DNA from: Bacteroidota bacterium
GTDB lineage: Bacteria > Bacteroidota > Bacteroidia > Flavobacteriales_F > PHOS-HE28
Assembly: GCA_023412755.1 (NCBI GenBank)
Contig: JAEZCB010000059.1
Coordinates: 1 to 8,188, forward strand
DNA: 8,188 bases
Direction: 5' to 3'
Made by a program: the position numbers and the translations under genes. The notes beneath the pieces were generated by a model that was not told the DNA's origin, made no database searches, and saw only the letters and a program-made list of their open reading frames with translations. This document shows positions 1 through 6,742 of this stretch, piece by piece. How positions within the stretch are numbered: the first letter of the stretch is position 1; each line of letters opens with the position of its first letter.

Positions 1-849
1 GAAGGCATCCCCGTTCATGGAGAGCCATGTGTTCATGAGCTGGGTGCGCCATACGTTGAACGCGTTGGCCTGTTGCCAGGTAATGCCCACCACGGGATAC
101 TCATCATAGGCAGGATGCCAGAAGTAGTTCTCCGTCATCGGCTCGTTGAAGGAGTAGGTGAAATCATGCACCCACACCAGGGTGTCCGGATACACGGGTA
201 TGATCTCCTTGATGATGAACTTGGAACGGTCGCTGTGCCCGCGAATGGCATTGTTCTGCCCCTTCACGTTGGTGTAGCTCAGGTCCAGATCACGCGCGTT
301 GTTCGCCTTGCGTGCCGCTTCCTTCAGATCGATCCAATAGTACTCGAAGAGGAGTTTGCGGGTATCCACCTCACGACGGCGGTAGAATTGCTCGCTCTCA
401 TTGAGGAAAAGGTCAGCGAGTACTTCCCGTTCATCATCGCCATACCAGTTGATCTTCTCGCGCCAGTTGATGATCGGCGGATCGATGTCCTCCCCGTACT
501 CATCCTCTATGAACACATGCTCGCCAATGTCCTCATCACCAAGTATGCGCTTGGCGATCGAGTCCCGCACATAATACACGAATTGGCGGTACTCGTTGTT
601 GGTGATCTCGGTTTGATCGATGTAGAAGGCCTGTACCGAAACGGTCTTGCTCTTGGAGACCATCGCGTATGGTGCATCCTGATCGCTTGGGCCCATGACA
701 AAACTCCCCATGGGGATGTAGTTCATGCCATATGGGTCGATCTGGTACCATGAGGGCCGCTGCTGAACGCCGATCAGCTGCCCCTGACCACCCCTGCCAC
801 AGCTCGCCAGCAAGCCAATGGCGCAGAAGTAAATTATGGGACGTACCAT
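1..849 (-). CDS. gldK: GldK/PorK-type T9SS ring lipoprotein, 3' part cut off by window edge
   Basis: The frame is open from ATG 849 to the window edge (283 residues, no stop), so the C-terminal part is missing. It starts with a lipoprotein signal: a hydrophobic run at residues 5-15 and lipobox L14-A15-S16-C17. The mature part has a sulfatase-modifying-factor (SUMF1/FGE-like) fold, seen as IPMGSFVMG at 45-53, FYIDQTEITNNEYRQF at 75-90 and YPVVGITWQQANAFNVWR at 251-268. Between these lies an acidic insert around residues 104-124. This arrangement is that of GldK/PorK. In the family, this lipoprotein forms periplasmic rings with GldN/PorN under the outer membrane as part of type IX secretion. 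porP lies 126 bp upstream on the same strand, the usual order. In-frame ATGs at 876 and 873, preceded by AAGGA, are alternative starts that would add a basic MMERHKRKN extension. I prefer 849 because the signal peptide is then compact, although its AAGGAAG (853-859) is only 3 nt away. GldJ is a related alternative, made less likely by the porP neighbour. Confidence 0.88.
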   Translation of the reverse strand, partial: MVRPIIYFCAIGLLASCGRGGQGQLIGVQQRPSWYQIDPYGMNYIPMGSFVMGPSDQDAPYAMVSKSKTVSVQAFYIDQTEITNNEYRQFVYYVRDSIAKRILGDEDIGEHVFIEDEYGEDIDPPIINWREKINWYGDDEREVLADLFLNESEQFYRRREVDTRKLLFEYYWIDLKEAARKANNARDLDLSYTNVKGQNNAIRGHSDRSKFIIKEIIPVYPDTLVWVHDFTYSFNEPMTENYFWHPAYDEYPVVGITWQQANAFNVWRTQLMNTWLSMNGDAF

Positions 850-975
850 GTTCTTCCTTTTATGCCGTTCCATCATTCCTTGCAGGAAAACCTCGGCCGG
901 TACATGTTTCGGGTAAGCGGACACGTAGGACTGAGGATGGTTTACGGCAATTTGGGTTGTTTGGTTTCGGACTGG

Positions 976-1908
976 TTATAGGAACCTGATGTTCCGGTAG
1001 AACTGTTCCTGCGGTTTCTTTTCCAAGGTCACACAGTAATTGAGCATCACCTCATGGCTTCCGCTGCTGTAGTTGCGCAACTCCGATGTGGTGAGATCAT
1101 AACTGTATCCGAGACGTAACATCGAGCGCCCATCCATGAACTGGTGTTGGTAGCCGATCATAGGCACGATGGCGTCCTCGGTACGGTACGAAACGCCCAG
1201 CCACACCATGTTATTATACAGGAAGGTGGCATTGAGATCCACCTGCATGGTGGTGCCGTCCGTTTTGAATAGAGTGGAAGGCTGAAGCACCTTGTTCTTA
1301 TCACCGCCAAGGGCCCAATCATAACCGGCCTGGGCATAATAATGCCGACGCATGCGGATGTTCACATCATCCAGGACCGCCTCGGTAAGGTGGGTGCTGC
1401 TGAGGCCTGCCCAGAACGTAGGGCTGGAATAGTAAAAGCCAAAGCCCATATCGAAACCGCCCTGGCTGGCGCCGGCACCGGGAATGGCCACATCCAGATC
1501 CACCGGATCGCGTGCCAGCCATTCGCGCCCCAACGTATGGCTGCCCAGACCGGCATAAAGTCCGATGCCCAGGGTGCTGGTGCCGAAGCGGAAATGATAA
1601 GAGTAATGCAGGCGAGCGAACGTGCTCTTCTGCATGCCCAGTTCATCCAGATATACCGAAAGGCCGATGCCACTGTTGATCTTGGCCACGGGCATGTGGG
1701 CATTGAGCAAACCTGTCCGTGGTGCCCCGTCGAACCCGGTCCACTGCTGGCGCAGGAGCGCTGTGGCACATAATTGGCCAGTAGTGCCCGCGACGGCCGG
1801 ATTGATGGATAACCGATCGAACATGTATTGCGAGAATTGCGGATCCTGCTGGGCCATGGAGGCGCCAGTGAATGCGGCCATCAACGCGATAGTAATGATC
1901 CCCCTCAT
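976..1908 (-). CDS. porP: T9SS outer-membrane protein, PorP/SprF family
   Basis: A complete 310-residue protein, the usual length of the family. It begins with a Sec signal peptide (MRGIITIALMAAFTGASMA), with likely cleavage between A19 and Q20. The mature N-terminus QQDPQFSQYMFDRLSINP (20-37) followed by AVAGT is the family hallmark. The rest is alternating beta-strand sequence rich in Gly, Tyr and aromatic residues, as expected of an outer-membrane barrel. The C-terminal part carries the NYSSGSHEVMLNY stretch typical of the family and ends in RNIRFL. Family members work with the T9SS, for example SprF with the adhesin SprB in gliding bacteria and PorP in Porphyromonas gingivalis. The position just upstream of gldK suggests this is the core-locus porP rather than one of the many paralogues paired with adhesin genes. 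A promoter candidate lies about 70 bp upstream (1979-2007), so porP and gldK are probably one transcript. There is no clear Shine-Dalgarno sequence. Confidence 0.9.
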   Translation of the reverse strand: MRGIITIALMAAFTGASMAQQDPQFSQYMFDRLSINPAVAGTTGQLCATALLRQQWTGFDGAPRTGLLNAHMPVAKINSGIGLSVYLDELGMQKSTFARLHYSYHFRFGTSTLGIGLYAGLGSHTLGREWLARDPVDLDVAIPGAGASQGGFDMGFGFYYSSPTFWAGLSSTHLTEAVLDDVNIRMRRHYYAQAGYDWALGGDKNKVLQPSTLFKTDGTTMQVDLNATFLYNNMVWLGVSYRTEDAIVPMIGYQHQFMDGRSMLRLGYSYDLTTSELRNYSSGSHEVMLNYCVTLEKKPQEQFYRNIRFL

Positions 1909-1952
1909 GCGAGTTTCCTAAGGTTTATAGCGCGATCCGGAGCGTGGACCAT

Positions 1953-1976
1953 CCGGGGGATCGATGAGGATCCCGG
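1953..1976 (-). other. Imperfect hairpin in the porP 5' leader
   Basis: On the + strand CCGGGGGATC (1953-1962) faces GATCCCGG (1969-1976). Eight base pairs can form with a 2-nt bulge and a 6-nt loop. It lies between the promoter candidate and the porP start, so it would be in the untranslated leader. No T-run follows on the minus strand, so it is not a standard terminator. It may be a leader structure or may be chance. Confidence 0.25.
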
Positions 1977-1978
1977 CG

Positions 1979-2007
1979 CCAATATAAGAAAAGTCCTTTG
2001 GTGCAAA
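1979..2007 (-). promoter_or_regulatory. Candidate Bacteroidota promoter for porP-gldK
   Basis: On the minus strand TTTG (complement of 2004-2007) is followed after 17 nt by TATATTGG (complement of 1979-1986). This matches the Bacteroidota consensus TTTG / TAnnTTTG with one mismatch in the -7 element. It sits about 70 bp upstream of the porP ATG and just downstream of the arginase-like gene's stop, a sensible place for the porP-gldK operon to start. Confidence 0.42.
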
Positions 2008-2049
2008 TACCAGCCCTACCTTCTATAGCTATCAGCACCAGTATGGACC

Positions 2050-3219
2050 TCAGGCCAACTTCTGGAAGGTGCGCCACCAGCGATCGGGCACTTCCTCCCT
2101 GCAAGCCATGCGGTAATCCGAATATGAACATGGCACCAGATGATGCCTTTCGAATCTGGCTTCCTGTTCCGCCCGGTAGGGAATGTCCATCCACCAACGG
2201 TCACTCACGTTGCTCTTGTAGAACACCAGCTCCTGATCGTGGCCACGGATGGGGATTCGGAATCGTGTGAATCGTTTCCGGTCCAGCCACGGCAGATCAT
2301 TGGTGCGGCTGCGGAAACCATCCAGGAAGCACCAGATCATCTGTGCTGCCAGTTGTGCGGTAACACCATCCTGATCACGGCCTGGATCCAGTTCATAGAT
2401 CCCCAATGAACTGATCTTTTCACTGATGCCTGCATAGCGCATAAGCTGGCAGATCTCTTCGCCATGGAATCCGTTGGGTCCCGGCCTTGTGCTACCTGGC
2501 GCATCCGAACGGCGCACCGCGGTCATGTCCACACTCAGACTGTCCCCGTTGCGCAACACGGGTTCCGCATCGGCGATCTCCGCACGCAACTCGCCCAACC
2601 TGTGCGCATCGAAATACAGCTTATCCATCAGTTCGATGCCCGGCTGGTCCACCAGGTAGGTCTGATAGCCGAGGTTGCTGTAATTGAAGAGGTAGTTGGG
2701 CTGCCTGAGCACGATATGGCTGAGGTAACTGGATTCCGAAAGACCTTGACCAGGTTCACCCAGATCGAAGCGCGCATCGATGCACACCAGATTCGCTGTG
2801 CGCTCCAACATTTCGTAGGCCAGGTATTGCGTGAAGGTGTGCGCCTGCCCTCCACCCAGGATTATGGGCACCACGTTGGAACGCATGAGGTGGGCCAGCG
2901 TCTCCGCCACGGCATGTTGTGTATCAGAAGCGGAGGCGCCGGGTACGATATCCCCAAGATCGGCGGTCTGTATTTCGCCAGCCGGCAGGTACAGGTCGTA
3001 CAAATGTTCACGAATGGCATCGGGCGCATGAATGCATGTCCGTGGCCGCGCATTGCCCGGATCATCCGGCAGCCCGATCAGCGCCACATGCACTCCCTCA
3101 AGGTCTGGCAGACCCTTACTTGTATTGCAGCGGATGCTATCGCCAATGCTGTTGGCGGGCCGATCCGAACGGTATTTGCCAAATGCTTCAGAGGGTTGGA
3201 AGTATATGCCGATGTCCAT
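2050..3219 (-). CDS. Arginase/formimidoylglutamase-like protein with degraded metal site
   Basis: A protein of about 389 residues with the ureohydrolase (arginase/agmatinase/formimidoylglutamase) fold. It is the divergent Bacteroidota type usually auto-annotated as formimidoylglutamase. Numbering from ATG 3219, the fold's landmarks are: VALIGLPDDPGN near the N-terminus, APDAIREHLYDLY, LGDIVPG, VVPIILGGGQ (ending at 125), DARFD (148-152), and SVDMTAVRRSDAP (229-241). True arginases have GGDH, DAHxD and SxDxDxxDP there. Here the first His is Gln125, the second His is Arg150 and the second Asp of the third motif is Thr233, so three of six metal ligands are gone. The C-terminal tail (YKSNVSDRWWMDIPY, then VPDRWWRTFQKLA) is conserved in the Bacteroidota subfamily as I remember it. 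It is therefore probably not a normal manganese hydrolase, and a binding or regulatory role is possible. It lies 123 bp downstream of topA on the same strand. I chose ATG 3219 because the sequence from there matches my memory of related N-termini. ATG 3237 and GTG 3246 are also in frame. Confidence 0.8.
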   Translation of the reverse strand: MDIGIYFQPSEAFGKYRSDRPANSIGDSIRCNTSKGLPDLEGVHVALIGLPDDPGNARPRTCIHAPDAIREHLYDLYLPAGEIQTADLGDIVPGASASDTQHAVAETLAHLMRSNVVPIILGGGQAHTFTQYLAYEMLERTANLVCIDARFDLGEPGQGLSESSYLSHIVLRQPNYLFNYSNLGYQTYLVDQPGIELMDKLYFDAHRLGELRAEIADAEPVLRNGDSLSVDMTAVRRSDAPGSTRPGPNGFHGEEICQLMRYAGISEKISSLGIYELDPGRDQDGVTAQLAAQMIWCFLDGFRSRTNDLPWLDRKRFTRFRIPIRGHDQELVFYKSNVSDRWWMDIPYRAEQEARFERHHLVPCSYSDYRMACREEVPDRWWRTFQKLA

Positions 3220-3342
3220 GTGCAGCATGGATGGCATTACCGCCACCCACGTTACCGGCGAAGTTCGGGCGATGGACCAACCTCGCTGAGGCCCATGGAT
3301 GGGAACTGCTCACAGCCGGGTGTTGAAGTCCGGTGGATCAGC

Positions 3343-5916
3343 TCACTTCTTACGGGGTGCTCGCTTGGCGGCCTTCCTGGCGGCGGCCTTTTTTGGAGCG
3401 GCCTTCCTGGAGGCACTCTTCGTGGCCCGCCCTCCTTTCTTCTTCCGTTCTGGTGCGGCTGCCAAAAGTGCCTGGCTTTCGTCCAGCGTGATGTCCTCCG
3501 GCCTCTTGTCCTTTGGCACATTGGCTATTTTACTCCCATCGGTGATGTATGGACCATAGCGTCCATTCAACACCTGCACCTCCGTGCCTTCGAATTCCTT
3601 GATCACATTCTGGCGCACACCGGCCAGCTTGGCCTCCACCAGCTCGATGGCACGCTCGTGTGTGACGCTGGTTGGATCCTCTCCACGTGGAATGTTGGCG
3701 TATACCTTGCCGTACTTCACAAAAGGCCCAAAGCGGCCTCTACCTATGGTGAGGGTTTCACCCTTGTACTCTCCGACATCCCGTGTCGCATTGGCGAGCT
3801 TCTTCTGGTCAATGAGTTCCACGGCCCGGCGCAGGTCTATGGAAAGTGGATCATCTTCCGGTGTGAGGCTCGCGTAGGTGCTGCCAAGCCTTACATAGGG
3901 CCCGAACCTACCAATGCCCACGGAGCAGATCTCACCGGCATGCTCGCCCAGGGTACGTGGCAATTTGAAAAGATCCAATGCGTCCTGGAGACCGATCGTC
4001 TGAATGCTCTGATCCTTGCGCAGGCTGGCGAACTTGGGTTTCTCCTCATCTTCCGCCTCACCGATCTGGATCATGGGGCCGAAACGGCCGATACGCGCAT
4101 ACACTGTTTTTCCGCTGGCCGGATCGGCGCCCAGTGCGCGGGCGCCGGTGGCCTTCTCGGCCGTGTCCTTCACCGTGCCGATGGTCTCATGGAAAGGTCT
4201 GTAGAAGCGGCGTAGCATTTCACGCCAATCCTCCCTGCCTTCAGCGATCACATCGAACTCCTCCTCCACCTTCGCGGTGAAATTCAGGTCCACGATGGAG
4301 GGGAAGTGTTCCACCAGAAAATCATTCACCACCATGCCGATATCGGTGGGGAAAAGTTTCTGCTTCTCCGCTCCTACCGTTTCCGTGGCGGTCGTATCCT
4401 GGATGTCGTCGTTCTTGAGTGAAAGGATCCTGTATGGCCTTTTCACGCCATCCCGATCCTCTTTCACCACATAGCCTCTTTTCTGGATGGTGCTGATCGT
4501 GGGCGCATAAGTGGAGGGCCGCCCGATGCCGAGTTCCTCCAGTTTCTTCACCAGACTGGCCTCGGTGTATCTGGGGGCTGGCCTGTCGAAGCGTTGGGTG
4601 GCGGTCATCTCTTCCAACTGCAACCGCTCGCCCTGCTTCATCTCTGGCAACAATCCCTCCTGCTCCTCGCCTTCCTCTTCATCCCGGCCTTCCATATACA
4701 CCTTGAGGAAGCCATCGAAAACGATCACTTCACCACTGGCCCGCAATCTGTCATCCGGCCGGGTACTGATGCCGATGGTGACCGTGGTCTTCTCCAGTTC
4801 AGCATCCGCCATCTGGCTGGCCAGTGTACGCTTCCAGATCAGGTCGTACAATCTTTCCGCATCACGGTCCTGTCCAGCGTTCCGCACACGCATGTCCGTA
4901 GGGCGGATGGCTTCGTGCGCCTCCTGGGCCCCTTTGGTCTTGGATGCATAGCGCCGGGGTTTGCTGTAACGATCCCCATACTGGTCCGTGATCACTCCTT
5001 TGGCCCAATTGATGGCCTGCTCGCTCAGATTCACTGAATCCGTACGCATGTAGGTGATGTGCCCCTGCTCATACAATCCCTGAGCGATCCGCATGGTGCG
5101 ATCCACACCCATGCCCAATTTGCGCGATGCTTCCTGCTGGAGTGTGCTGGTGGTGAATGGCGCCGCTGGCGTGCGTTTGCCCGGTTTCTTCTCCACACTA
5201 TCCACTGTGAAGCCAGCCCCCACGCAACCCTTCAGGAAGTCCATGGCCCCAGCCTCGGTTGGGAAGCGAAGAGGGAGTTCGGCTTTTACGAGGGCTCCGG
5301 CGGGAGTGCGCAGTTCGGCGGTTATGCGGAAAGCGCTCTTCCCATTAAAATCCAGTATCTCCCGCTCCCGCTCAACGATCAGGCGCACTGCCACACTTTG
5401 CACCCGGCCGGCACTGAGACTGGGTTTCACTTTGCGCCAAAGGATGGGGCTCAATTCATAACCCACCAACCGGTCCAATACGCGGCGGGCCTGTTGCGCA
5501 TCCACCAGATGGATGTCTATGGCACGTGGATTTTGGATCGCTTCAAGAATGGCGGACTTTGTGATCTCGTTGAAGGTGATGCGCCTCACCTTGGCATCCG
5601 GCAGGCCCAGAGCCTCCTTCAAATGCCAGCTGATCGCTTCTCCTTCGCGGTCTTCATCGGTCGCGAGCCATACGGTTCCTGCTTTGTCCGCCTCTTTCTG
5701 AAGTTGCTTCAGCCGGTCCTTCTTATCATCTGGAATGATGTACGTGGGTTGGAAATCATTGTCGACATCCACGCTCAGGTCCCGTTCAGGAAGGTCACGC
5801 ACATGGCCATAGCTGCTGAGCACGGTGAATCCATCTCCAAGGTATTTCTCAATGGTCTTGGCCTTTGCCGGAGACTCCACGATCACCAGGTCTGTTCCTG
5901 CACCCTTCTTTGTCAT
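3343..5916 (-). CDS. topA: DNA topoisomerase I (type IA)
   Basis: A complete 857-residue type IA topoisomerase, which relaxes negative supercoils by cutting one strand through a tyrosine-DNA bond. The Toprim domain is at the N-terminus, with VIVESPAKAK (11-20, Glu14) and ATDEDREGE (85-93, Asp87, Asp89, Glu91) as the acidic metal-binding residues. The gate domains include SAGRVQSVAVRL (168-179). The catalytic tyrosine is Tyr289 in YMRTDS (289-294), followed by Arg291. After the core there are four C-terminal repeats centred on GR(F/Y)GP at 610, 669, 727 and 785, spaced 58-59 residues (the Topo_C_Rpt type), instead of Cys4 zinc ribbons. The last ~35 residues are almost only Lys, Arg, Ala, Ser and Gly, a histone-like DNA-binding tail. 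Start: an in-frame ATG at 5982 would add 22 residues, but homologues begin a few residues before VIVESPAKAK, and a promoter candidate lies within that stretch. The arginase-like gene follows 123 bp downstream and may be cotranscribed. Confidence 0.97.
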   Translation of the reverse strand: MTKKGAGTDLVIVESPAKAKTIEKYLGDGFTVLSSYGHVRDLPERDLSVDVDNDFQPTYIIPDDKKDRLKQLQKEADKAGTVWLATDEDREGEAISWHLKEALGLPDAKVRRITFNEITKSAILEAIQNPRAIDIHLVDAQQARRVLDRLVGYELSPILWRKVKPSLSAGRVQSVAVRLIVEREREILDFNGKSAFRITAELRTPAGALVKAELPLRFPTEAGAMDFLKGCVGAGFTVDSVEKKPGKRTPAAPFTTSTLQQEASRKLGMGVDRTMRIAQGLYEQGHITYMRTDSVNLSEQAINWAKGVITDQYGDRYSKPRRYASKTKGAQEAHEAIRPTDMRVRNAGQDRDAERLYDLIWKRTLASQMADAELEKTTVTIGISTRPDDRLRASGEVIVFDGFLKVYMEGRDEEEGEEQEGLLPEMKQGERLQLEEMTATQRFDRPAPRYTEASLVKKLEELGIGRPSTYAPTISTIQKRGYVVKEDRDGVKRPYRILSLKNDDIQDTTATETVGAEKQKLFPTDIGMVVNDFLVEHFPSIVDLNFTAKVEEEFDVIAEGREDWREMLRRFYRPFHETIGTVKDTAEKATGARALGADPASGKTVYARIGRFGPMIQIGEAEDEEKPKFASLRKDQSIQTIGLQDALDLFKLPRTLGEHAGEICSVGIGRFGPYVRLGSTYASLTPEDDPLSIDLRRAVELIDQKKLANATRDVGEYKGETLTIGRGRFGPFVKYGKVYANIPRGEDPTSVTHERAIELVEAKLAGVRQNVIKEFEGTEVQVLNGRYGPYITDGSKIANVPKDKRPEDITLDESQALLAAAPERKKKGGRATKSASRKAAPKKAAARKAAKRAPRKK
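3368..3410 (-). repeat. Short direct repeats encoding the Lys/Ala-rich TopA tail
   Basis: GCGGCCTTCCTGG occurs at 3368-3380 and again at 3398-3410, a 30-bp period inside the end of topA. Read on the coding strand each copy gives an R-K-A-A unit, within a tail that repeats R/K-K-A-A. Such short in-frame repeats can change copy number, so tail length may vary between strains. Confidence 0.7.
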
Positions 5917-5941
5917 ACGTCTTGAACGATCAATGAGGGCA

Positions 5942-5970
5942 CAAAGAAACAGCCGTGTCGGCAGCTCAAC
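5942..5970 (-). promoter_or_regulatory. Weak candidate promoter for topA
   Basis: On the minus strand GTTG (complement of 5967-5970), 17 nt, then TTTCTTTG (complement of 5942-5949). Each half has one mismatch to the Bacteroidota TTTG / TAnnTTTG pattern. The -7 element would be 26 nt upstream of the topA ATG at 5916. If correct, it rules out translation from ATG 5982. Confidence 0.28.
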
Positions 5971-5995
5971 ATACCGCACCATGCTTCCATATATA

Positions 5996-6012
5996 CTTCC
6001 CCTATGGGGAAG
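5996..6012. repeat. Perfect 7-bp inverted repeat upstream of topA
   Basis: CTTCCCC (5996-6002), loop TAT, GGGGAAG (6006-6012). The stem is perfect. On the minus strand it is followed by TATATATGG rather than a T-run, so it is not a terminator for the upstream gene. It lies 26 bp upstream of the topA -33 candidate and could be an operator or leader hairpin. Confidence 0.45.
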
Positions 6013-6031
6013 GATCTTTTCAACGATCGGT

Positions 6032-6060
6032 CCGGGGCACGCTGCAGGTGGTGTGCCCGG
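6032..6060. repeat. GC-rich inverted repeat upstream of topA
   Basis: CCGGGGCAC (6032-6040) and GTGCCCGG (6053-6060) can pair over 8 bp with one bulged G at 6034, around a 12-nt loop. No T-run follows on either strand. Its role is unknown. Confidence 0.4.
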
Positions 6061-6089
6061 AGCATTGGCGTGCCAGTTAGGCTAAAATG

Positions 6090-6114
6090 TGTTATCCACA
6101 CCTGTTCATCCACA
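6090..6114 (+). promoter_or_regulatory. Tandem DnaA-box-like repeats
   Basis: TGTTATCCACA (6090-6100) and TGTTCATCCACA (6103-6114) are direct repeats separated by CC. The first contains TTATCCACA (6092-6100), the exact consensus DnaA box. The second contains TCATCCACA (6106-6114), one mismatch away and 14 bp further on. Both are on the + strand, about 175 and 190 bp upstream of the topA start. This could be a DnaA-responsive control site or the site of another regulator. Confidence 0.42.
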
Positions 6115-6144
6115 GGCACGGCGCCAGGCTGATGGCGGGAACAG

Positions 6145-6170
6145 AAAAAGTTGCCAACGCTGGATCAACT
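6145..6170 (-). terminator. Probable intrinsic terminator after the DUF4870 gene
   Basis: On the minus strand AGTTG, a 2-nt AT bulge, CCA, loop GCGT, TGG, CAACT form a hairpin (complement of 6149-6170) that runs straight into five Ts (A-run 6145-6149 on the + strand). It lies about 60 bp past the DUF4870 stop. The stem is short, so strength is uncertain. Confidence 0.42.
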
Positions 6171-6229
6171 CCAGGCGGTTGAATGTGGAATGGGGAAGAT
6201 CGGGAAGATCCCTCCCCCGATCCAACGAT

Positions 6230-6592
6230 CTACTTGATCAAGCGCAGGTTGAATGGATACCTGTAGACCCTGCCTTCGCTGGAGCGGATCGTGGCCATGA
6301 TCACCAGCACAAAAGCCGTGATGCCAACCACCGGGAACAAAAAAAGTCCGATGACCACCAGGGTGAGCACCCCGCATACCATGAGAGCGATGAAGATGGT
6401 GATCTGAAAATTCAATGACTCTTTCGCGCTTTCGGACACGAACGGCGACTCGTCCTTCTTCACCAGCCAGATCACCAATGGTGCTATGAAACCGGCCACC
6501 AGGGTGAGTATGTGCGCCAGGATGGCGAGTGTGCGTTCATCGCTATTGGCCGCTGTGGGGGATGTGGCTTCGATGGGTGGTCTGGTCTCCAT
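6230..6592 (-). CDS. DUF4870 small inner-membrane protein
   Basis: A 120-residue membrane protein. The N-terminal 20 residues are polar. A first hydrophobic segment spans about 21-44 (TLAILAHILTL to IWLV), then comes the loop KKDESPFVSESAKESLNFQ (45-63), followed by two hydrophobic segments at about 62-82 and 83-101. The tail is basic (RSSEGRVYRYPFNLRLIK). The loop motif, a residue-poor 'ESAKESLNFQ' between the first two helices, and the length are the mark of DUF4870 (Tic20-like) proteins, widespread in bacteria and of unknown function. ATG 6592 is the natural start and no Shine-Dalgarno is visible. It is divergent from msrB across 156 bp and is separated from topA by 313 bp with a terminator candidate, so it is probably a single-gene transcript. 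Confidence 0.88.
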   Translation of the reverse strand: METRPPIEATSPTAANSDERTLAILAHILTLVAGFIAPLVIWLVKKDESPFVSESAKESLNFQITIFIALMVCGVLTLVVIGLFLFPVVGITAFVLVIMATIRSSEGRVYRYPFNLRLIK

Positions 6593-6656
6593 GGCGTTGG
6601 GTTGGAGGATCGAATGTAGGAGCGGCTCTTTATCGAACCTGTTCCATGGCTGTCAT

Positions 6657-6725
6657 GTTATCAACCTTTGGCATACACGACCCCCGCTTTTTCCACGTTC
6701 CATGAAAGTGATACCTGTTGATAAC
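6657..6725. repeat. Widely spaced perfect inverted repeat in the divergent DUF4870/msrB promoter region
   Basis: GTTATCAAC (6657-6665) and its exact reverse complement GTTGATAAC (6717-6725) are 60 bp apart. They sit between the two divergent genes, 65 bp from the DUF4870 ATG and 23 bp from the msrB ATG. Paired 9-bp operators for a looping regulator are possible. I found no convincing TTTG / TAnnTTTG promoter for either gene here. Confidence 0.5.
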
Positions 6726-6732
6726 CCCTCCC

Positions 6733-6742
6733 GGGCGCGCCC
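6733..6742. repeat. 10-bp GC palindrome just before msrB
   Basis: GGGCGCGCCC is a perfect palindrome ending 6 bp before the msrB ATG, where a ribosome binding site would be expected. No Shine-Dalgarno is present. Confidence 0.4.

Larger units (their letters stand above)
5917..6229. other. 313-bp gap between the DUF4870 gene and topA
   Basis: No credible gene on either strand. From right to left (direction of transcription) it holds a terminator candidate for the DUF4870 gene (6145-6170), two DnaA-box-like direct repeats (6090-6114), two hairpins (6032-6060 and 5996-6012) and a weak topA promoter candidate (5942-5970). Each is listed separately. The density of structured elements suggests a regulatory region for topA. 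Confidence 0.6.

Noticed and set aside
73..753. 226-residue open frame on the + strand
   Set aside because: Antisense to the well-supported gldK reading frame, which continues through the window edge.
2024..2031. ATAGCTAT-type palindrome downstream of the arginase-like gene
   Set aside because: Too short and without a T-run to be a terminator; such 8-bp palindromes are common by chance.
2464..4215. 583-residue open frame on the + strand
   Set aside because: It runs antisense to topA and the arginase-like gene, whose motifs are unmistakable. Its protein has no recognisable domain and spans both genes and their gap.
5059..5925. 288-residue open frame on the + strand
   Set aside because: Antisense to the Toprim and catalytic part of topA. 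A GC-rich shadow frame with no domain.
5917..5982. 22-residue N-terminal extension of TopA from ATG 5982
   Set aside because: Homologues start a few residues before VIVESPAKAK, and a promoter candidate falls within this stretch.
6191..6222. Repeated GGGAAGATC and GATCGGG/CCCGATC inverted repeat just after the DUF4870 stop
   Set aside because: A 7-bp stem with an 11-nt loop and no T-run on the minus strand. The hairpin at 6145-6170, which has a T-run, is the better terminator candidate.
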